The position numbers and the translations under genes are program-made. Below, piece by piece: positions 1 through 9,114 of a stretch of DNA of 64,000 nucleotides. This DNA comes from Actinacidiphila rubida (GTDB lineage: Bacteria > Actinomycetota > Actinomycetes > Streptomycetales > Streptomycetaceae), in NCBI RefSeq assembly GCF_900110255.1, contig NZ_FODD01000004.1:62001-126000 (forward strand). Reading direction: 5' to 3'. Under the pieces are notes generated by a model. It searched no databases, was not told the origin of the DNA, and saw only the letters and a list, made by a program, of their open reading frames with translations. The stretch's first letter is position 1. Each line of letters opens with the position of its first letter.

Positions 1-255
1 ACGCCCGGGACCGCGAACCGCCACCTCACCGCGCTGCTCGGCCGGACCCGGGCGAACGCGCTGCGCGCGCTGTGCGTGCCGCACTCCACCACCGAACTGG
101 CCCGCCGCATCGGCACGACGGCGGGCTCCGCCAGCAAGCACGCGGCCGTGCTGCGCGGCTCGGGCCTCATCACGAGCACCCGCCACGGCAACACGGTGAT
201 CCACGTCATCACCCCCGTCGGGCAGACCCTCCTCGCCCCTCCCCCGGGCCCCTGA
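1..255 (+). CDS. ArsR-type winged-helix regulator, 3' end only
   Basis: Only the last 84 residues are in the window; the reading frame is open from base 1 and stops at 253-255. The visible part reads as a winged helix-turn-helix: a helix with LTALLGRTRANALRAL, then STTELARRIGTTAGSASKHAAVLRGSGLI (the recognition-helix pattern of ArsR-like proteins), then a wing with TRHGNTVIHVITPVGQTLL. This arrangement is typical of actinobacterial ArsR-family C-terminal DNA-binding domains. The effector and target cannot be read from this fragment. It converges with the DsbA-like gene downstream. Confidence 0.7.
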   Translation, partial: TPGTANRHLTALLGRTRANALRALCVPHSTTELARRIGTTAGSASKHAAVLRGSGLITSTRHGNTVIHVITPVGQTLLAPPPGP

Positions 256-464
256 CCGCCGGCCCGCCAGGTCCTGCCGCCCACGTCCGCCACGACCCCG
301 TCACGACCCCGCCACGGCCCCTCACGGCGCGCTCACGGCCCCGCGGTGCCCGCCGGGGGAAGGTGCGCCGGGGCCAGCAGGACGATCGTCAAGTCCCGTA
401 CGAGAGAGGTGCGTTCGTAGTCGTCGAGGTCGGCGAGGCCGTGCCACCCGACCGAGCGGGCGCA

Positions 465-509
465 CGAACGGCCCGTTCCGGCAGGGACTCCTGCGGAACG
501 GGCCGTTCG
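465..509 (-). terminator. Hairpin between convergent genes
   Basis: Perfect 15-bp inverted repeat (465-479 with 495-509) around a 15-base loop. It lies 35 bp past the stop of the leftward DsbA-like gene and downstream of the rightward regulator, so it can serve as a terminator for both. No clear U-tract, as is common in Streptomyces. Confidence 0.65.
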
Positions 510-544
510 GGAAGGTGCTGCGTGCCCGGCGGGTGACCCCGGTG

Positions 545-1396
545 TCAGCCCACCATCGTGCTGGTCGGCGACGGCGTCGCCTGGACCGCGATCACGTGCT
601 TGGCCTCGGCCAGGATCATCGACCGCAGCTTCTGCGGCGAGACGCCCGAGACGTCCTTCACCGGCTTGTTGTCGATCTCCACGGCCGGCACGTCACCGAG
701 CCCGGAGGCGGCGAAGTCGGTCTGCGAGGTGCTCACCCAGCCGATGTGGTCGCCCTGCTCGATGCACGGCTCGAACGTCTGCATCTTGATCTTGTGGGCC
801 TTCAGCGCGAGGTTCTTCAGGAACGCCTCGTGGGCCAGCGAGTCGGTCTGCGGGTCCGGCTGGTGCCGGAACACCTGGTCCACGAACTGCGTGAACCGGG
901 TCTGGTCCTGGGCGCAGGCCGCGGCCGCGGCCGCCTTCAGCGAGCCGTCGCCGCCGTACTTCTTGTCGGACGCGGTCACCAGGCGGTAGTGGATCTGCAC
1001 CTGACCGGTCGTCAGCAGCTGGGTCAGCATCGGCGAGTACTCGTCGTAGAACGCCTTGGAGACCGGGCTGCGCAGGTCCTCGTAGACGGTGACGGTCACC
1101 GGGACGGTCGGGTGCACCGGCACGTCGAGCTTGGGGCCCTTGGGGGTGTCGGTGGGGCTCGGGCTCACCTGCGGGCCGGTCGGGACCACCACCGGGGCTG
1201 CGGCGCCGGTCGGCTCCTTGACCTTGGTGTCCTTGTTGCCGCGCACGTGGGCGCCGATGACGGCGGAGCCGCCGAAGACCACGGCCATCACCACCAGGGT
1301 CATCGCGTAGGGACGCACCCGGTCCAGCGGGGTCTTCCGCTTCTTCTTGCCGGGGACAGCCGCGTCTCCGGCCTGGGGGCCCTTGGACTCCGTCAT
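545..1396 (-). CDS. Membrane-anchored DsbA-like thioredoxin-fold protein lacking the CxxC motif
   Basis: Encodes 283 residues. A short basic N-terminus (KKKRK near residues 17-21) precedes one membrane segment at about 31-49, then a Pro/Thr-rich spacer to about 95 and an extracytoplasmic domain with the layout of the DsbA/BdbD-like thioredoxin_4 family. The strand-active-site segment reads TVTVYEDLRSPVSKAF, so the place of the usual CPxC is held by SPVS (residues 110-113). The cis-proline region (GLGDVPAVEI, about 233-241) is kept. Only two cysteines remain, near 161 and 211. A thiol-disulfide oxidoreductase role is therefore unlikely by the normal mechanism; a chaperone-like or binding role is possible. 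The start at 1396 (MTESK) is preferred over an upstream in-frame start at 1423 because the family begins with such a short basic tail. Confidence 0.75.
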   Translation of the reverse strand: MTESKGPQAGDAAVPGKKKRKTPLDRVRPYAMTLVVMAVVFGGSAVIGAHVRGNKDTKVKEPTGAAAPVVVPTGPQVSPSPTDTPKGPKLDVPVHPTVPVTVTVYEDLRSPVSKAFYDEYSPMLTQLLTTGQVQIHYRLVTASDKKYGGDGSLKAAAAAACAQDQTRFTQFVDQVFRHQPDPQTDSLAHEAFLKNLALKAHKIKMQTFEPCIEQGDHIGWVSTSQTDFAASGLGDVPAVEIDNKPVKDVSGVSPQKLRSMILAEAKHVIAVQATPSPTSTMVG

Positions 1397-1549
1397 GACT
1401 ACGCCACCTCGATCATCCCGCACTGCTCTCGCGCATTTCTACCACCGCTCGCGCCTGTGCCCGAATTCCGGGTGCCCTCAGCGGCCGGCGGCCCTGCTCA
1501 CGGCGCTGCCCGGCGTGCGCGAGGTGCCCTCCGTCACCGTTACCGCCCG

Positions 1550-3145
1550 TTACCGCGGCGGCGCTTCCCGCGCTCCCGCGGCCTCCTCCGCGTCGCGCAC
1601 CGCCGCCGGCTCCCGCGTCCCGCCGCGGGCCAGCCGGCTGTGCGAGCGGCCGTAGCCGACGTAGACGACGAGGCCGGCCAGCATCCAGCCGGCGAAGCGC
1701 AGCCAGGTCTCGGCGCTGAGGTTGATCATGAGCCACAGCGACGCGCACACCGACAGCGACGGGAGGACCGGCACCCAGGGCGCCCGGAAGGCCCGGTGCA
1801 GGTCGGGGCGGGTGCGGCGGAGCACGATGACGCCGACGGCGACGACGACGAAGGCGAAGAGGGTGCCGATGTTCACCATCTGCTCCAGCTCGCCGACGGT
1901 GAAGAAGCCGGCGATCAGCGCCACGACCACGCCGAGCAGCACGGTGGTGCGGTACGGGGTGCCGTACCGGGGGTGGACCTGGGAGAAGGCCCGCGGCAGC
2001 AGGCCGTCGCGGCTCATCGCGAAGAACACGCGGGTCTGGCCGAGCAGCAGGATCATCACCACGGACGTGAGGCCGACCGCGGCCCCGAAGCTGATCAGGC
2101 CCGACCAGAAGGGCGCCCCGACCGCCTTGAAGGCGTTGGACAGCGGCGCGCTGGTGTCCAGGTCGGAGTACTTCTGCATGCCCGTGACGACCAGCGAGAC
2201 GGCGACGTACAGGGTCGTGCACAGGATCAGCGAGCCGAAGATGCCGCGCGGCATGTCGCGCTGCGGGTTGCGGGTCTCCTCGGCGGCGGTCGCCACGATG
2301 TCGAAGCCGATGAACGCGAAGAACACCACCGCGGCGGCCGAGAAGATCCCCATGACGCCGAAGGACGAGGGCGTGAAGCCGAACACCACCTGCACCAGCG
2401 GGGCGTGCAGCGTGGAGCCGGTGCCGGTGGTCGCCCGGGACGGCGGCAGGAACGGAGAGTAGTTGCTGCCGGTGACGTAGAAGAGGCCGGCGAAGATGAC
2501 GACGAGGACCACCGTGACCTTGGTCGCCACCACCAGGCCCGTGATGCGGGCGGACAGCTTCATGCCCATCATCACGATGCCGGTGAGCACCAGGACGAGC
2601 GCGGCCGCCAGGACGTCGAAGCCGAACCTTCCGTCGCGGTGGCTGAGCGAGGCCGGCACCTCGATCCCGGCGTGCGACAGCAGGCTCGCCACGTAGCCGG
2701 ACCAGCCGCCGGCCACCACGCCCGCGCCCAGGGCGAGCTCCAGCACCAGGTCCCAGCCGATGATCCAGGCCGGCAGCTCCCCGATGGAGGCGTAGCTGAA
2801 GGTGTAGGCGGAGCCGGCCACGGGGACCGTCGAGGCGAACTCGGCGTAGCACAGGGCCGCCAGCCCGCAGACGACCGCGGAGGCGACGAAGGCCAGGGAC
2901 ACCGCGGGGCCCGCGTACTCCTTGGCGACCGAGCCGGTCACCACGAAGATGCCGGTGCCGACGATGACGCCGACGCCGTACACGACGAGGTCCAGCGCGG
3001 ACAGTTCCTTGCGCAGCCCGTGCTCGGGCTCCTCGGTGTCCGCGATGGACTGCTCGACGGTCTTGGTGCGGAAGGCTCCGCGCGCCGGCCGCTGCGGGGC
3101 CGCACCGCCGCCGCTGCCGTCGCGGGAACCGATGTCCAGGCCCAT
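1550..3145 (-). CDS. APC-superfamily amino-acid permease (cationic amino-acid transporter type)
   Basis: A 531-residue integral membrane protein with about 12 predicted helices. The first helix carries the APC-family signature GVGVIVGTGIFVVTG, and the helix VFFAFIGFDIVATAAEETRNPQRDMPRG is typical of CAT-type permeases (TC 2.A.3.3). Family members move cationic or neutral amino acids across the cytoplasmic membrane; the substrate here is not determined by sequence. The ATG at 3145 follows a GGAGGTGG ribosome-binding site. An in-frame extension to 3265 has no such site. It follows dxs on the same strand, separated by two hairpins, so it is probably transcribed on its own. The last 30 residues are hydrophilic and Ala/Arg-rich. 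Confidence 0.88.
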   Translation of the reverse strand: MGLDIGSRDGSGGGAAPQRPARGAFRTKTVEQSIADTEEPEHGLRKELSALDLVVYGVGVIVGTGIFVVTGSVAKEYAGPAVSLAFVASAVVCGLAALCYAEFASTVPVAGSAYTFSYASIGELPAWIIGWDLVLELALGAGVVAGGWSGYVASLLSHAGIEVPASLSHRDGRFGFDVLAAALVLVLTGIVMMGMKLSARITGLVVATKVTVVLVVIFAGLFYVTGSNYSPFLPPSRATTGTGSTLHAPLVQVVFGFTPSSFGVMGIFSAAAVVFFAFIGFDIVATAAEETRNPQRDMPRGIFGSLILCTTLYVAVSLVVTGMQKYSDLDTSAPLSNAFKAVGAPFWSGLISFGAAVGLTSVVMILLLGQTRVFFAMSRDGLLPRAFSQVHPRYGTPYRTTVLLGVVVALIAGFFTVGELEQMVNIGTLFAFVVVAVGVIVLRRTRPDLHRAFRAPWVPVLPSLSVCASLWLMINLSAETWLRFAGWMLAGLVVYVGYGRSHSRLARGGTREPAAVRDAEEAAGAREAPPR

Positions 3146-3253
3146 GGGGCCACCTCCAGGCGTCCGCCGGCCCCGACCGGGCCGGCAGTCGCCACTCCAC
3201 TGGCGCGGCGGCCGCGCACCCGGACAGGCGCGCCCACGGGTACGCCCACGGCA

Positions 3254-3285
3254 CAGGGGGTCCACCCCTGCGGGTGAACCCCCTG
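3254..3285 (-). terminator. Hairpin between dxs and the permease
   Basis: An 8-bp inverted repeat (3254-3261 with 3278-3285) with a smaller nested repeat inside. It lies between the permease start and the stronger hairpin at 3292-3326. It could be a second dxs terminator or part of the permease leader. Confidence 0.4.
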
Positions 3286-3291
3286 GTGGGG

Positions 3292-3326
3292 CGCTGACGG
3301 CGGCGCGCGGCGCGTGGCCGTCAGCG
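3292..3326 (-). terminator. dxs terminator hairpin
   Basis: A perfect 10-bp stem, cgctgacggc (3292-3301) with gccgtcagcg (3317-3326), begins 9 bp after the dxs stop codon on the same strand. Confidence 0.65.
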
Positions 3327-3335
3327 GTGGCCGGA

Positions 3336-5300
3336 TCAGTCCCGGGCGATCTCCGGGGCCGCCTCCGCGGTCTTCCCCTCGGCCGCCTCGGCCGCCTCGT
3401 CGGCCTCGTCCACGAAGCGGCCGTCGATGGTGGCGACGACGCCGGTGACCTGGCGGGCGACGGCGGGCGCGGTGAGGCCGATGGCCGCCATCACGTCCTT
3501 GCGGGAGCCGTGGGACAGGAACTCCTGCGGGATGCCGAAGTCGCGCAGCGGGACGTCCACCTCGGCGTCGCGCAGCGCCTGGGCGATCGCCGTGCCGACG
3601 CCGCCGGCCCGCCCGTTGTCCTCGACGGTGACCACGACGCGGTGCCGGGCGGCCAGGCCCGGCAGCGCCTCGTCGACCGGCTTGACCCAGCGCGGGTCGA
3701 CGACCGTGGTGGTGATGCCCTGGGCGTCCAGCAGGTCGGCGATCTCCAGGCACATCGGCGCCAGCGCGCCGACCGACACCAGGAGCACGTCGGGCCGTGC
3801 CGTGCCGTCGGCGGGGGTGCGCAGCACGTCCATGCCGCCGATCCGCCCGACCGCGGGCACCGCGGGGCCCACGGCGCCCTTGGAGTAGCGGACCACGGTG
3901 GGCGCGTCCTCGACGGTGACGGCCTCCCGCAGCTGGGCGCGGACCTGGTCGGCGTCGCGCGGCGCGGCGATCCGCAGGCCGGGCACGACCTGGAGGATCG
4001 ACATGTCCCACATGCCGTTGTGCGAGGCGCCGTCGCTGCCGGTGACGCCGGCGCGGTCCAGCACGAACGTCACACCGCACTTGTGCAGGGCGACGTCCAT
4101 CAGCACCTGGTCGAACGCCCGGTTGAGGAACGTCGCGTAGACCGCGACGACCGGGTGCAGGCCGCCGGTGGCCAGGCCGGCCGCGGACACGGCGGCGTGC
4201 TGCTCGGCGATGCCGACGTCGTAGACCCGCTCCGGGAACTCGGCGGCGAACTTCGTCAGGCCCACCGGGTGCAGCATGGCCGCGGTGATGGCCACGATGT
4301 CCTTGCGCTCCCGGCCGAGTTCGAGCATCTCGTCGCCGAACACCGAGGTCCAGTCCGCGCCGCCGGCCGAGAGGGGCAGGCCGGTGTCGGGGTGGATCGG
4401 CGCGATGCCGTGGAAACGGTCGATCTCGTCCCGCTCGGCCGGGCGGTAGCCGCGGCCCTTCTCGGTGATGCAGTGCACGATCACCGGGCCGCGGAAGCGC
4501 TTGGCGCGCTGCAGCGCGGACTCGACGGCCTCGATGTCGTGGCCATCGATCGGACCGACGTACTTCAGGCCCAGGTCCTCGAACATGCCCTGCGGCGTGA
4601 TGAAGTCCTTCAGGCCCTTCTTGGCGCCGTGCAGGGTCTCGTACAGCGGGCGGCCGATGAGCGGGGTGCGCTCCAGGAGCTCCCTGGTGCGGGCCAGGAA
4701 CTGCTCGTAGCCGTCGGTGGTGCGCAGCGTCGCCAGGTGGTTCGCGAGGCCGCCGATGGTCGGCGAGTAGGACCACTCGTTGTCGTTGACGACGATGACC
4801 AGCGGGCGGTCCTTGGCGGCCGCGATGTTGTTCAGCGCCTCCCAGGCCATGCCGCCGGTCAGCGCGCCGTCACCGATCACCGCGACCACGTGGTCGTCGC
4901 GGTCCAGCAGCTCGTTGGCCTTGGCCAGGCCGTCGGCCCAGCCCAGCACGGTCGAGGCGTGGCTGTTCTCGATGACGTCGTGCTCGGACTCGGCCCGCGA
5001 GGGGTAGCCGGACAGCCCGCCCGTGCTCTTCAGCCGCGTGAAGTCCTGGCGTCCGGTCAGCAGCTTGTGGACGTAGGCCTGGTGGCCGGTGTCGAAGAGG
5101 ATGCGGTCCTGCGGGGAGTGGAAGACCCGGTGCAGGGCGATGGTCAGCTCGACCACGCCGAGGTTGGGGCCCAGGTGCCCACCGGTCTTGGACACCGCGT
5201 CGACGAGGAAGGTACGGATCTCGGCCGCCAGCTCCTCCAGCTGCTGGGGGCCGAGCGGGTCCAGGTCGCGGGGTCCGTTGATACGGGTCAGCACTGCCAC
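3336..5300 (-). CDS. dxs: 1-deoxy-D-xylulose-5-phosphate synthase
   Basis: Encodes 654 residues, the usual length. DXS joins pyruvate and glyceraldehyde 3-phosphate, with thiamine diphosphate and Mg2+, to give DXP, the first step of the MEP isoprenoid route. Seen in order: the N-terminal ThDP domain with [25 protein letters not shown] and the GDG-binding motif [16 protein letters not shown] (near residue 145); the pyrimidine domain with [13 protein letters not shown] (the catalytic Glu for cofactor activation); and the C-terminal transketolase-like domain. The GTG start at 5300 has a strong GAGGAGG site 5 bases upstream. The C-terminus has an acidic Glu/Ala tail. It follows the pentose ABC operon with a terminator between, so linkage of xylose uptake and DXP synthesis is positional only. 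Confidence 0.97.
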   Translation of the reverse strand: MAVLTRINGPRDLDPLGPQQLEELAAEIRTFLVDAVSKTGGHLGPNLGVVELTIALHRVFHSPQDRILFDTGHQAYVHKLLTGRQDFTRLKSTGGLSGYPSRAESEHDVIENSHASTVLGWADGLAKANELLDRDDHVVAVIGDGALTGGMAWEALNNIAAAKDRPLVIVVNDNEWSYSPTIGGLANHLATLRTTDGYEQFLARTRELLERTPLIGRPLYETLHGAKKGLKDFITPQGMFEDLGLKYVGPIDGHDIEAVESALQRAKRFRGPVIVHCITEKGRGYRPAERDEIDRFHGIAPIHPDTGLPLSAGGADWTSVFGDEMLELGRERKDIVAITAAMLHPVGLTKFAAEFPERVYDVGIAEQHAAVSAAGLATGGLHPVVAVYATFLNRAFDQVLMDVALHKCGVTFVLDRAGVTGSDGASHNGMWDMSILQVVPGLRIAAPRDADQVRAQLREAVTVEDAPTVVRYSKGAVGPAVPAVGRIGGMDVLRTPADGTARPDVLLVSVGALAPMCLEIADLLDAQGITTTVVDPRWVKPVDEALPGLAARHRVVVTVEDNGRAGGVGTAIAQALRDAEVDVPLRDFGIPQEFLSHGSRKDVMAAIGLTAPAVARQVTGVVATIDGRFVDEADEAAEAAEGKTAEAAPEIARD

Positions 5301-5433
5301 CCGTGCCTCCTCTTGCCTGTGGCTCTGCCTGCGGCTCGGCCTTCGCCTGTTGTGTCGCTGTGTACCGCGGTGGGTCCACCGCGCCTGTGCCTACCGGCCG
5401 GTCGGGCCGATCCGACGAGTCTAGACCGCACGA

Positions 5434-5476
5434 AACCGCCGGGCGGCTCTGGAGGGTCCAGGGCCGCCCGGCGGTT
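5434..5476 (-). terminator. Terminator of the XylFGH-like operon
   Basis: A perfect 14-bp GC-rich stem (5434-5447 with 5463-5476) whose apex can pair further (CTGGA/TCCAG). It starts 20 bp after the permease stop on the same strand. Confidence 0.7.
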
Positions 5477-5495
5477 CGCGTGATCTGTGTCGCGG

Positions 5496-6788
5496 TTACG
5501 CGCGCCCGGACGACTTCTGGGTGCGACGCGAGAGCGAGTCGACGATGACAGCGGCGAGCAGAACGGCGCCGGTGATCATGTACTGGATCGACTGGTTCAT
5601 GTTCAGCAGGTCGAGGCCGGTCTGGATGGACTGGATGACCAGCATGCCCAGCAGGGCGGACCAGACGTTGCCGCGGCCGCCGAAGAGGCTGGTGCCGCCG
5701 ATGACGGCGGCGGCGATGGCCAGCATCAGCAGGTTGCCGCCGCCACCCTGGAGGGTGGCCGCCTGGGTCTGGCCGGCCAGGAACAGGCCGCCGATCGCCG
5801 CGAAGCCACCGGAGATGCCGAAGACCGCCATGCGGACGACGCCCACGTTGATACCGGCACGGCGGGACGCCTCGACGCTGCCGCCGAGCGCGAAGACCTT
5901 GCGGCCGAAGGTGGTGCGGCGCAGCACGAAGTCGCAGATGATCAGCGCGATCAGGAAGAACACCAGGGCGTTGGGCACACCGCCGGCGTTGTTGAGCACG
6001 ATCGCCATGCCGTACGCCACGATCGCCAGCAGCACGGTGCGGAGCAGGATCTCGCCGGTGGTCCGGAACGGCACCCCCGCCTTGCGGCGGCGGCCCTGCT
6101 CGACCAGCGAGCCGGCCAGCAGCGCGGCGACACCGACGGTGGCCAGGACGTACGCACCGGCGATGTCCTGGTTCATGAAGTACGAGTTCTGCCCGAGCAG
6201 GTGGATCGGGCCCGTGTCGGCGATCTGCAGGGAGCCGGTGTCACCCAGCACCCACAGCATCAGACCGTTCCAGCCGAGGAAGCCGGCCAGGGTGACGACG
6301 AACGCTGGTACGCCGATCTTCGCGAAGAAGAATCCCTGGAAGACGCCGATACCGGCGCCGATCGCGACCGTGAGCACCAGCGCTAGCCACACGTTCATGC
6401 CATGTGTGGCGGTGAACACCGCGAACAACGCCGAGGCGAGGCCGCTGACCGACGCGACCGACAGGTCGATCTCACCCAGCAGCAGGACGAAGACCAGCCC
6501 GATGGCCAGCATGCCCGTGCCGGACAGGAAGTAGGTGATGTGGAGGACGTTTCCGGACGTCAGGAACTTGCTGCTCTGACTCTGGAAGATCACCCAGATG
6601 ACGATCAGCGCGACGATGACCGGGAGGGAGCCCAGCTCGCCGCCCCTGAGCCTGCGCTTGAACTCGGTGATGTAGCCCTTGAAGCCCTCTTCGCGGACCA
6701 GCAGCCGGGGGTCGACGGCCACGACCGCCGGCGGCGGAACCTCTTCCGCCGGGATGCCCTTGTCCAGGGTGGTCTTGTCGCTGCTCAC
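5496..6788 (-). CDS. xylH: Pentose-type ABC transporter permease (XylH-like)
   Basis: Encodes 430 residues with about ten membrane segments after a roughly 50-residue cytoplasmic N-terminus. It belongs to the BPD_transp_2 (ribose/xylose/arabinose, CUT2) permease family: EIDLSVASVSGLASALFA is the conserved segment after the third helix, and GGTSLFGGRGNVWSALLG near residue 370 is the conserved C-terminal loop. As a homolog of XylH it would form the membrane channel for a pentose. The GTG start overlaps the stop of the ATPase gene by four bases (GTGA), indicating translational coupling. Xylose as substrate is inferred from the gene order ROK-SBP-ATPase-permease, which matches xylFGH of S. coelicolor; the sequence alone does not fix it. 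Confidence 0.85.
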   Translation of the reverse strand: MSSDKTTLDKGIPAEEVPPPAVVAVDPRLLVREEGFKGYITEFKRRLRGGELGSLPVIVALIVIWVIFQSQSSKFLTSGNVLHITYFLSGTGMLAIGLVFVLLLGEIDLSVASVSGLASALFAVFTATHGMNVWLALVLTVAIGAGIGVFQGFFFAKIGVPAFVVTLAGFLGWNGLMLWVLGDTGSLQIADTGPIHLLGQNSYFMNQDIAGAYVLATVGVAALLAGSLVEQGRRRKAGVPFRTTGEILLRTVLLAIVAYGMAIVLNNAGGVPNALVFFLIALIICDFVLRRTTFGRKVFALGGSVEASRRAGINVGVVRMAVFGISGGFAAIGGLFLAGQTQAATLQGGGGNLLMLAIAAAVIGGTSLFGGRGNVWSALLGMLVIQSIQTGLDLLNMNQSIQYMITGAVLLAAVIVDSLSRRTQKSSGRA

Positions 6789-7573
6789 TTGGCCGCCTCC
6801 GCGTTACGCGACTGCCGACGGGTCACGGCGTTGTCCGTGGCACCGGTGATCGCCGCGATGATCTGTTCGTTCGTGGTCTCCTTCACCGGGAAGGAGCCGT
6901 TGTTGCGGCCGAGGCGCAGCACGTGGACGGTGTCCGCGACGGCGGTGACGTCGGCCATGTTGTGGCTGATGAGGATGACGCCCAGACCGCGCTCGCGGAG
7001 CCGCTCCACCAGGTCGAGGACCTGGGCGGTCTGCTCGACGCCGAGGGCGGCGGTGGGCTCGTCGAGGATGACGACCTTGGGGTCGCCGATCAGGGCGCGG
7101 GCGATCGCCACGACCTGGCGCTGGCCACCGGAGAGGCTGGCGATCGGGATCCGGACGCTGGGGATGCGGATCGACAGCGTGTTGAGCAGCTCGCGGGCGC
7201 GCTGCTCCATCGTGACCTCGTCGAGGCTGCCGAGGCGCAGCAACTCCCGTCCGAGGTACAGGTTTCCGACCACGTCGAGGTTGTCGCACAGGGCGAGGTC
7301 CTGGTAGACGGTGGCGATACCGAGCTGCTGGGCGTCCTGCGGCCGGTTGATGCTGACCGCGCTGCCCTCCCACTCGATGACGCCCTCGTCGATGGGGTGG
7401 ACCCCGGCGATCGTCTTGACCAGCGTGGACTTACCGGCACCGTTGTCGCCGACCAGGGCGACGACTTCTCCGGTGTGGACCTCCAGTTCGACATCGGTGA
7501 GGGCCTGGACCGCACCGAATCGCTTGGAGACTCCGCGCAACGCCAGCACGGGCGTAGCGGACACGTGAACCAT
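6785..7573 (-). CDS. xylG: Pentose-type ABC transporter ATP-binding protein (XylG-like, single domain)
   Basis: Encodes 262 residues and contains one complete nucleotide-binding domain: Walker A GDNGAGKST (42-50), signature LSGGQRQ (147-153) and Walker B VVILDEPTAALG (167-178). Many CUT2 ATPases, such as E. coli XylG or RbsA, carry two such domains in about 500 residues; this one has a single domain, so a homodimer must power the permease. The ATG at 7573 has GAAGGAG just upstream, which decides against an upstream in-frame start at 7636. It overlaps the permease gene by four bases and follows the binding-protein gene after a 300-bp spacer that contains a large hairpin. Confidence 0.9.
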   Translation of the reverse strand: MVHVSATPVLALRGVSKRFGAVQALTDVELEVHTGEVVALVGDNGAGKSTLVKTIAGVHPIDEGVIEWEGSAVSINRPQDAQQLGIATVYQDLALCDNLDVVGNLYLGRELLRLGSLDEVTMEQRARELLNTLSIRIPSVRIPIASLSGGQRQVVAIARALIGDPKVVILDEPTAALGVEQTAQVLDLVERLRERGLGVILISHNMADVTAVADTVHVLRLGRNNGSFPVKETTNEQIIAAITGATDNAVTRRQSRNAEAAK

Positions 7574-7744
7574 CTCCTTCGCCGCCTGACCGGCGGGGAT
7601 GCCGCGTGCTGGAACAGCCGCGGAGGGAGTGCACAAGGCACAGGACTACATAGTGAACGGGGAAGCCGCAGGAGGTCTTCCTGCGATTCCCCCTCGTTTT
7701 CCCCACGTTGCGGGAATTTCTTCCCCGTTGCCCCCAGGGTTTCC

Positions 7745-7797
7745 GTCCGGCGCCCCGCCCCGGCAGCGGGGTGGATTGGTGGGGCGGGGCGCCGGAC
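7745..7797 (-). terminator. Intercistronic hairpin between xylF-like and xylG-like genes
   Basis: A perfect 17-bp stem (7745-7761 with 7781-7797) around a 19-base loop, located 78 bp after the binding-protein stop and within the same transcription direction. Such a structure usually stops part of the transcripts or shields the upstream mRNA, so the binding protein is made in excess over the membrane parts. The rest of the 7574-7874 spacer holds a smaller repeat (cgcagga/tcctgcg near 7667-7686) and no gene. Confidence 0.6.
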
Positions 7798-7874
7798 AGG
7801 CTCTGCGGGCGGAGGCGGCCGCACACGGGGTCCCCGGGCGTTCCGGGGTCCTTGCGGGGCCGCCGTCCTGGTTG

Positions 7875-8975
7875 TTACTGGATGCCGGCGGCCGTGCAGG
7901 CCGCGGCGAACTCACCGGAGCAGAGCTGGGCGGTGGTGTACAGCCCGTCCTTGATCACGGTGTCCTTGATGTTCGCCTTGGTGACCGGGGTGGCGCCGAT
8001 CAGCAGGGCCGGAACGGTCTCGCCGGAAGCGCTGGTCGCGGTCGTGGTGGCGACGGACTTGAAGTCCTTGCCCTCGAGCAGGTCCACGGCGATCTCGGCG
8101 GTGGCGTTGGCCTCCGGAGCGTACGGCTTGTAGATCGTGGCCGTCTGCGCGCCGGTCAGGATCCGCTGCAGGCCCGCGAGTTCGGCGTCCTGGCCGGTCA
8201 GCGGCACGGTCATGCCGTTGCCCTTGAGGACCGTGGAGACACCGCCGGCCATGCCGTCGTTCGCCGAGTAGACGCCCTTGATGTTGCCCTTGCCGAGCTG
8301 GGTGACCGCCGCGGTCATCTTCTGGGCGGCGACCGTGTCCTTCCAGAGACCGCTCTGCTCGTAGGCGATCTTCACCTTGCCGTCGAGGACCTTGTGGGCG
8401 CCGGCCTTGAACATGGCGGCGTTCGGGTCCGCCGGGTCGCCGTCGATCATGACAACGTTCGCCGACGGCGTGGCCGCCGAGCCCATCGCGTCCAGCAGGG
8501 CCTGACCCTGCAGCTCGCCGATCTTCTCGTTGTCGTAGGAGACGTAGGCCGAGATCGGGCCCTGGGCGAGGCGGTCGTACGCGACGACCTTGATGCCCTT
8601 GTCGACCGCGGACTGGATGGAGCTCTTGATGGCCGCCGAGTCCTGCGGGTCCACGATCAGGACCTTGACACCCTTGGTGATCATGGTCTGAACCTGCTGG
8701 GCCTGCTTCTGCGGGTCGGCACCGGCGTTCGCGTACTCGACCGAGCAGTCGGAGCACAGGGACTTGATCTTGGCCTCGATCAGCGGCTTGTCGAACTTCT
8801 CGTACCGCGTCGTGGCGTTCTCCGGGAGGAGCAGGCCGATGGACTTGCCACCCTTGCTCGACGTGCTGTCGCTGCTGCTGCTGCTCTTGTCACCGGCCTT
8901 GCCGCAAGCGGCCATGGTGAAGGCGATCGAAACGGCGACCGATCCGATCGCGATGCGACGCGTCATTGCGTTCAT
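7875..8975 (-). CDS. xylF: Pentose-binding lipoprotein of ABC transporter (XylF-like)
   Basis: Encodes 366 residues. The N-terminus MNAMTRRIAIGSVAVSIAF is a signal peptide followed by the lipobox MAAC (Cys24), then a Ser-rich linker and a type-I periplasmic binding fold. Segments such as KVLIVDPQDSAAIKSSI, KVVAYDRLAQGPISAYVSYDN and VYSANDGMAGG are characteristic of the XylF/RbsB group (Peripla_BP_4). It would capture the sugar on the outer face of the membrane and hand it to XylH/XylG. The start has a GGGAGGC site nine bases upstream. Ends with TAA, unusual in this window. It is the first gene of the operon, transcribed from the region next to the ROK repressor gene. Confidence 0.9.
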   Translation of the reverse strand: MNAMTRRIAIGSVAVSIAFTMAACGKAGDKSSSSSDSTSSKGGKSIGLLLPENATTRYEKFDKPLIEAKIKSLCSDCSVEYANAGADPQKQAQQVQTMITKGVKVLIVDPQDSAAIKSSIQSAVDKGIKVVAYDRLAQGPISAYVSYDNEKIGELQGQALLDAMGSAATPSANVVMIDGDPADPNAAMFKAGAHKVLDGKVKIAYEQSGLWKDTVAAQKMTAAVTQLGKGNIKGVYSANDGMAGGVSTVLKGNGMTVPLTGQDAELAGLQRILTGAQTATIYKPYAPEANATAEIAVDLLEGKDFKSVATTTATSASGETVPALLIGATPVTKANIKDTVIKDGLYTTAQLCSGEFAAACTAAGIQ

Positions 8976-9057
8976 GTGAGGTTGCCTCCCTGACAGGGCC
9001 GCAACACCGCGGCCGAGGTGCTGGTGAGTCAACTCCGGCTGACGCCATGTCGTCAAG

Positions 9058-9071
9058 AAGTAAACACTTAA
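9058..9071 (-). promoter_or_regulatory. Candidate ROK operator in the xylF-like promoter
   Basis: An AT-rich island in GC-rich surroundings holds the inverted repeat AAGT-AAAC-ACTT (9058-9069), about 83 bp upstream of the binding-protein start. Read on the minus strand it contains TTAAGTGTTT. A near copy, TTGAGTGTTT, lies upstream of the ROK gene itself at 10440-10449. A shared motif in these two promoters fits control of both by the ROK protein. No experiment is implied. Confidence 0.4.
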
Positions 9072-9114
9072 CGAGATGGCAACGACCCGTTTCGTTAGCT
9101 GTGTGAACGCTCCG

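Noticed and set aside
515-3277. A 920-codon open frame on the plus strand
   Set aside because: It is antisense to the DsbA-like and permease genes and has the Arg/Gly/His-rich composition of a GC-driven shadow frame, with no domain.
6785-7573. Truncated XylG (half of a two-domain ATPase)
   Set aside because: The domain is complete with Walker A, signature and Walker B, has a good start, and couples to the permease; single-domain forms are common in actinobacteria.
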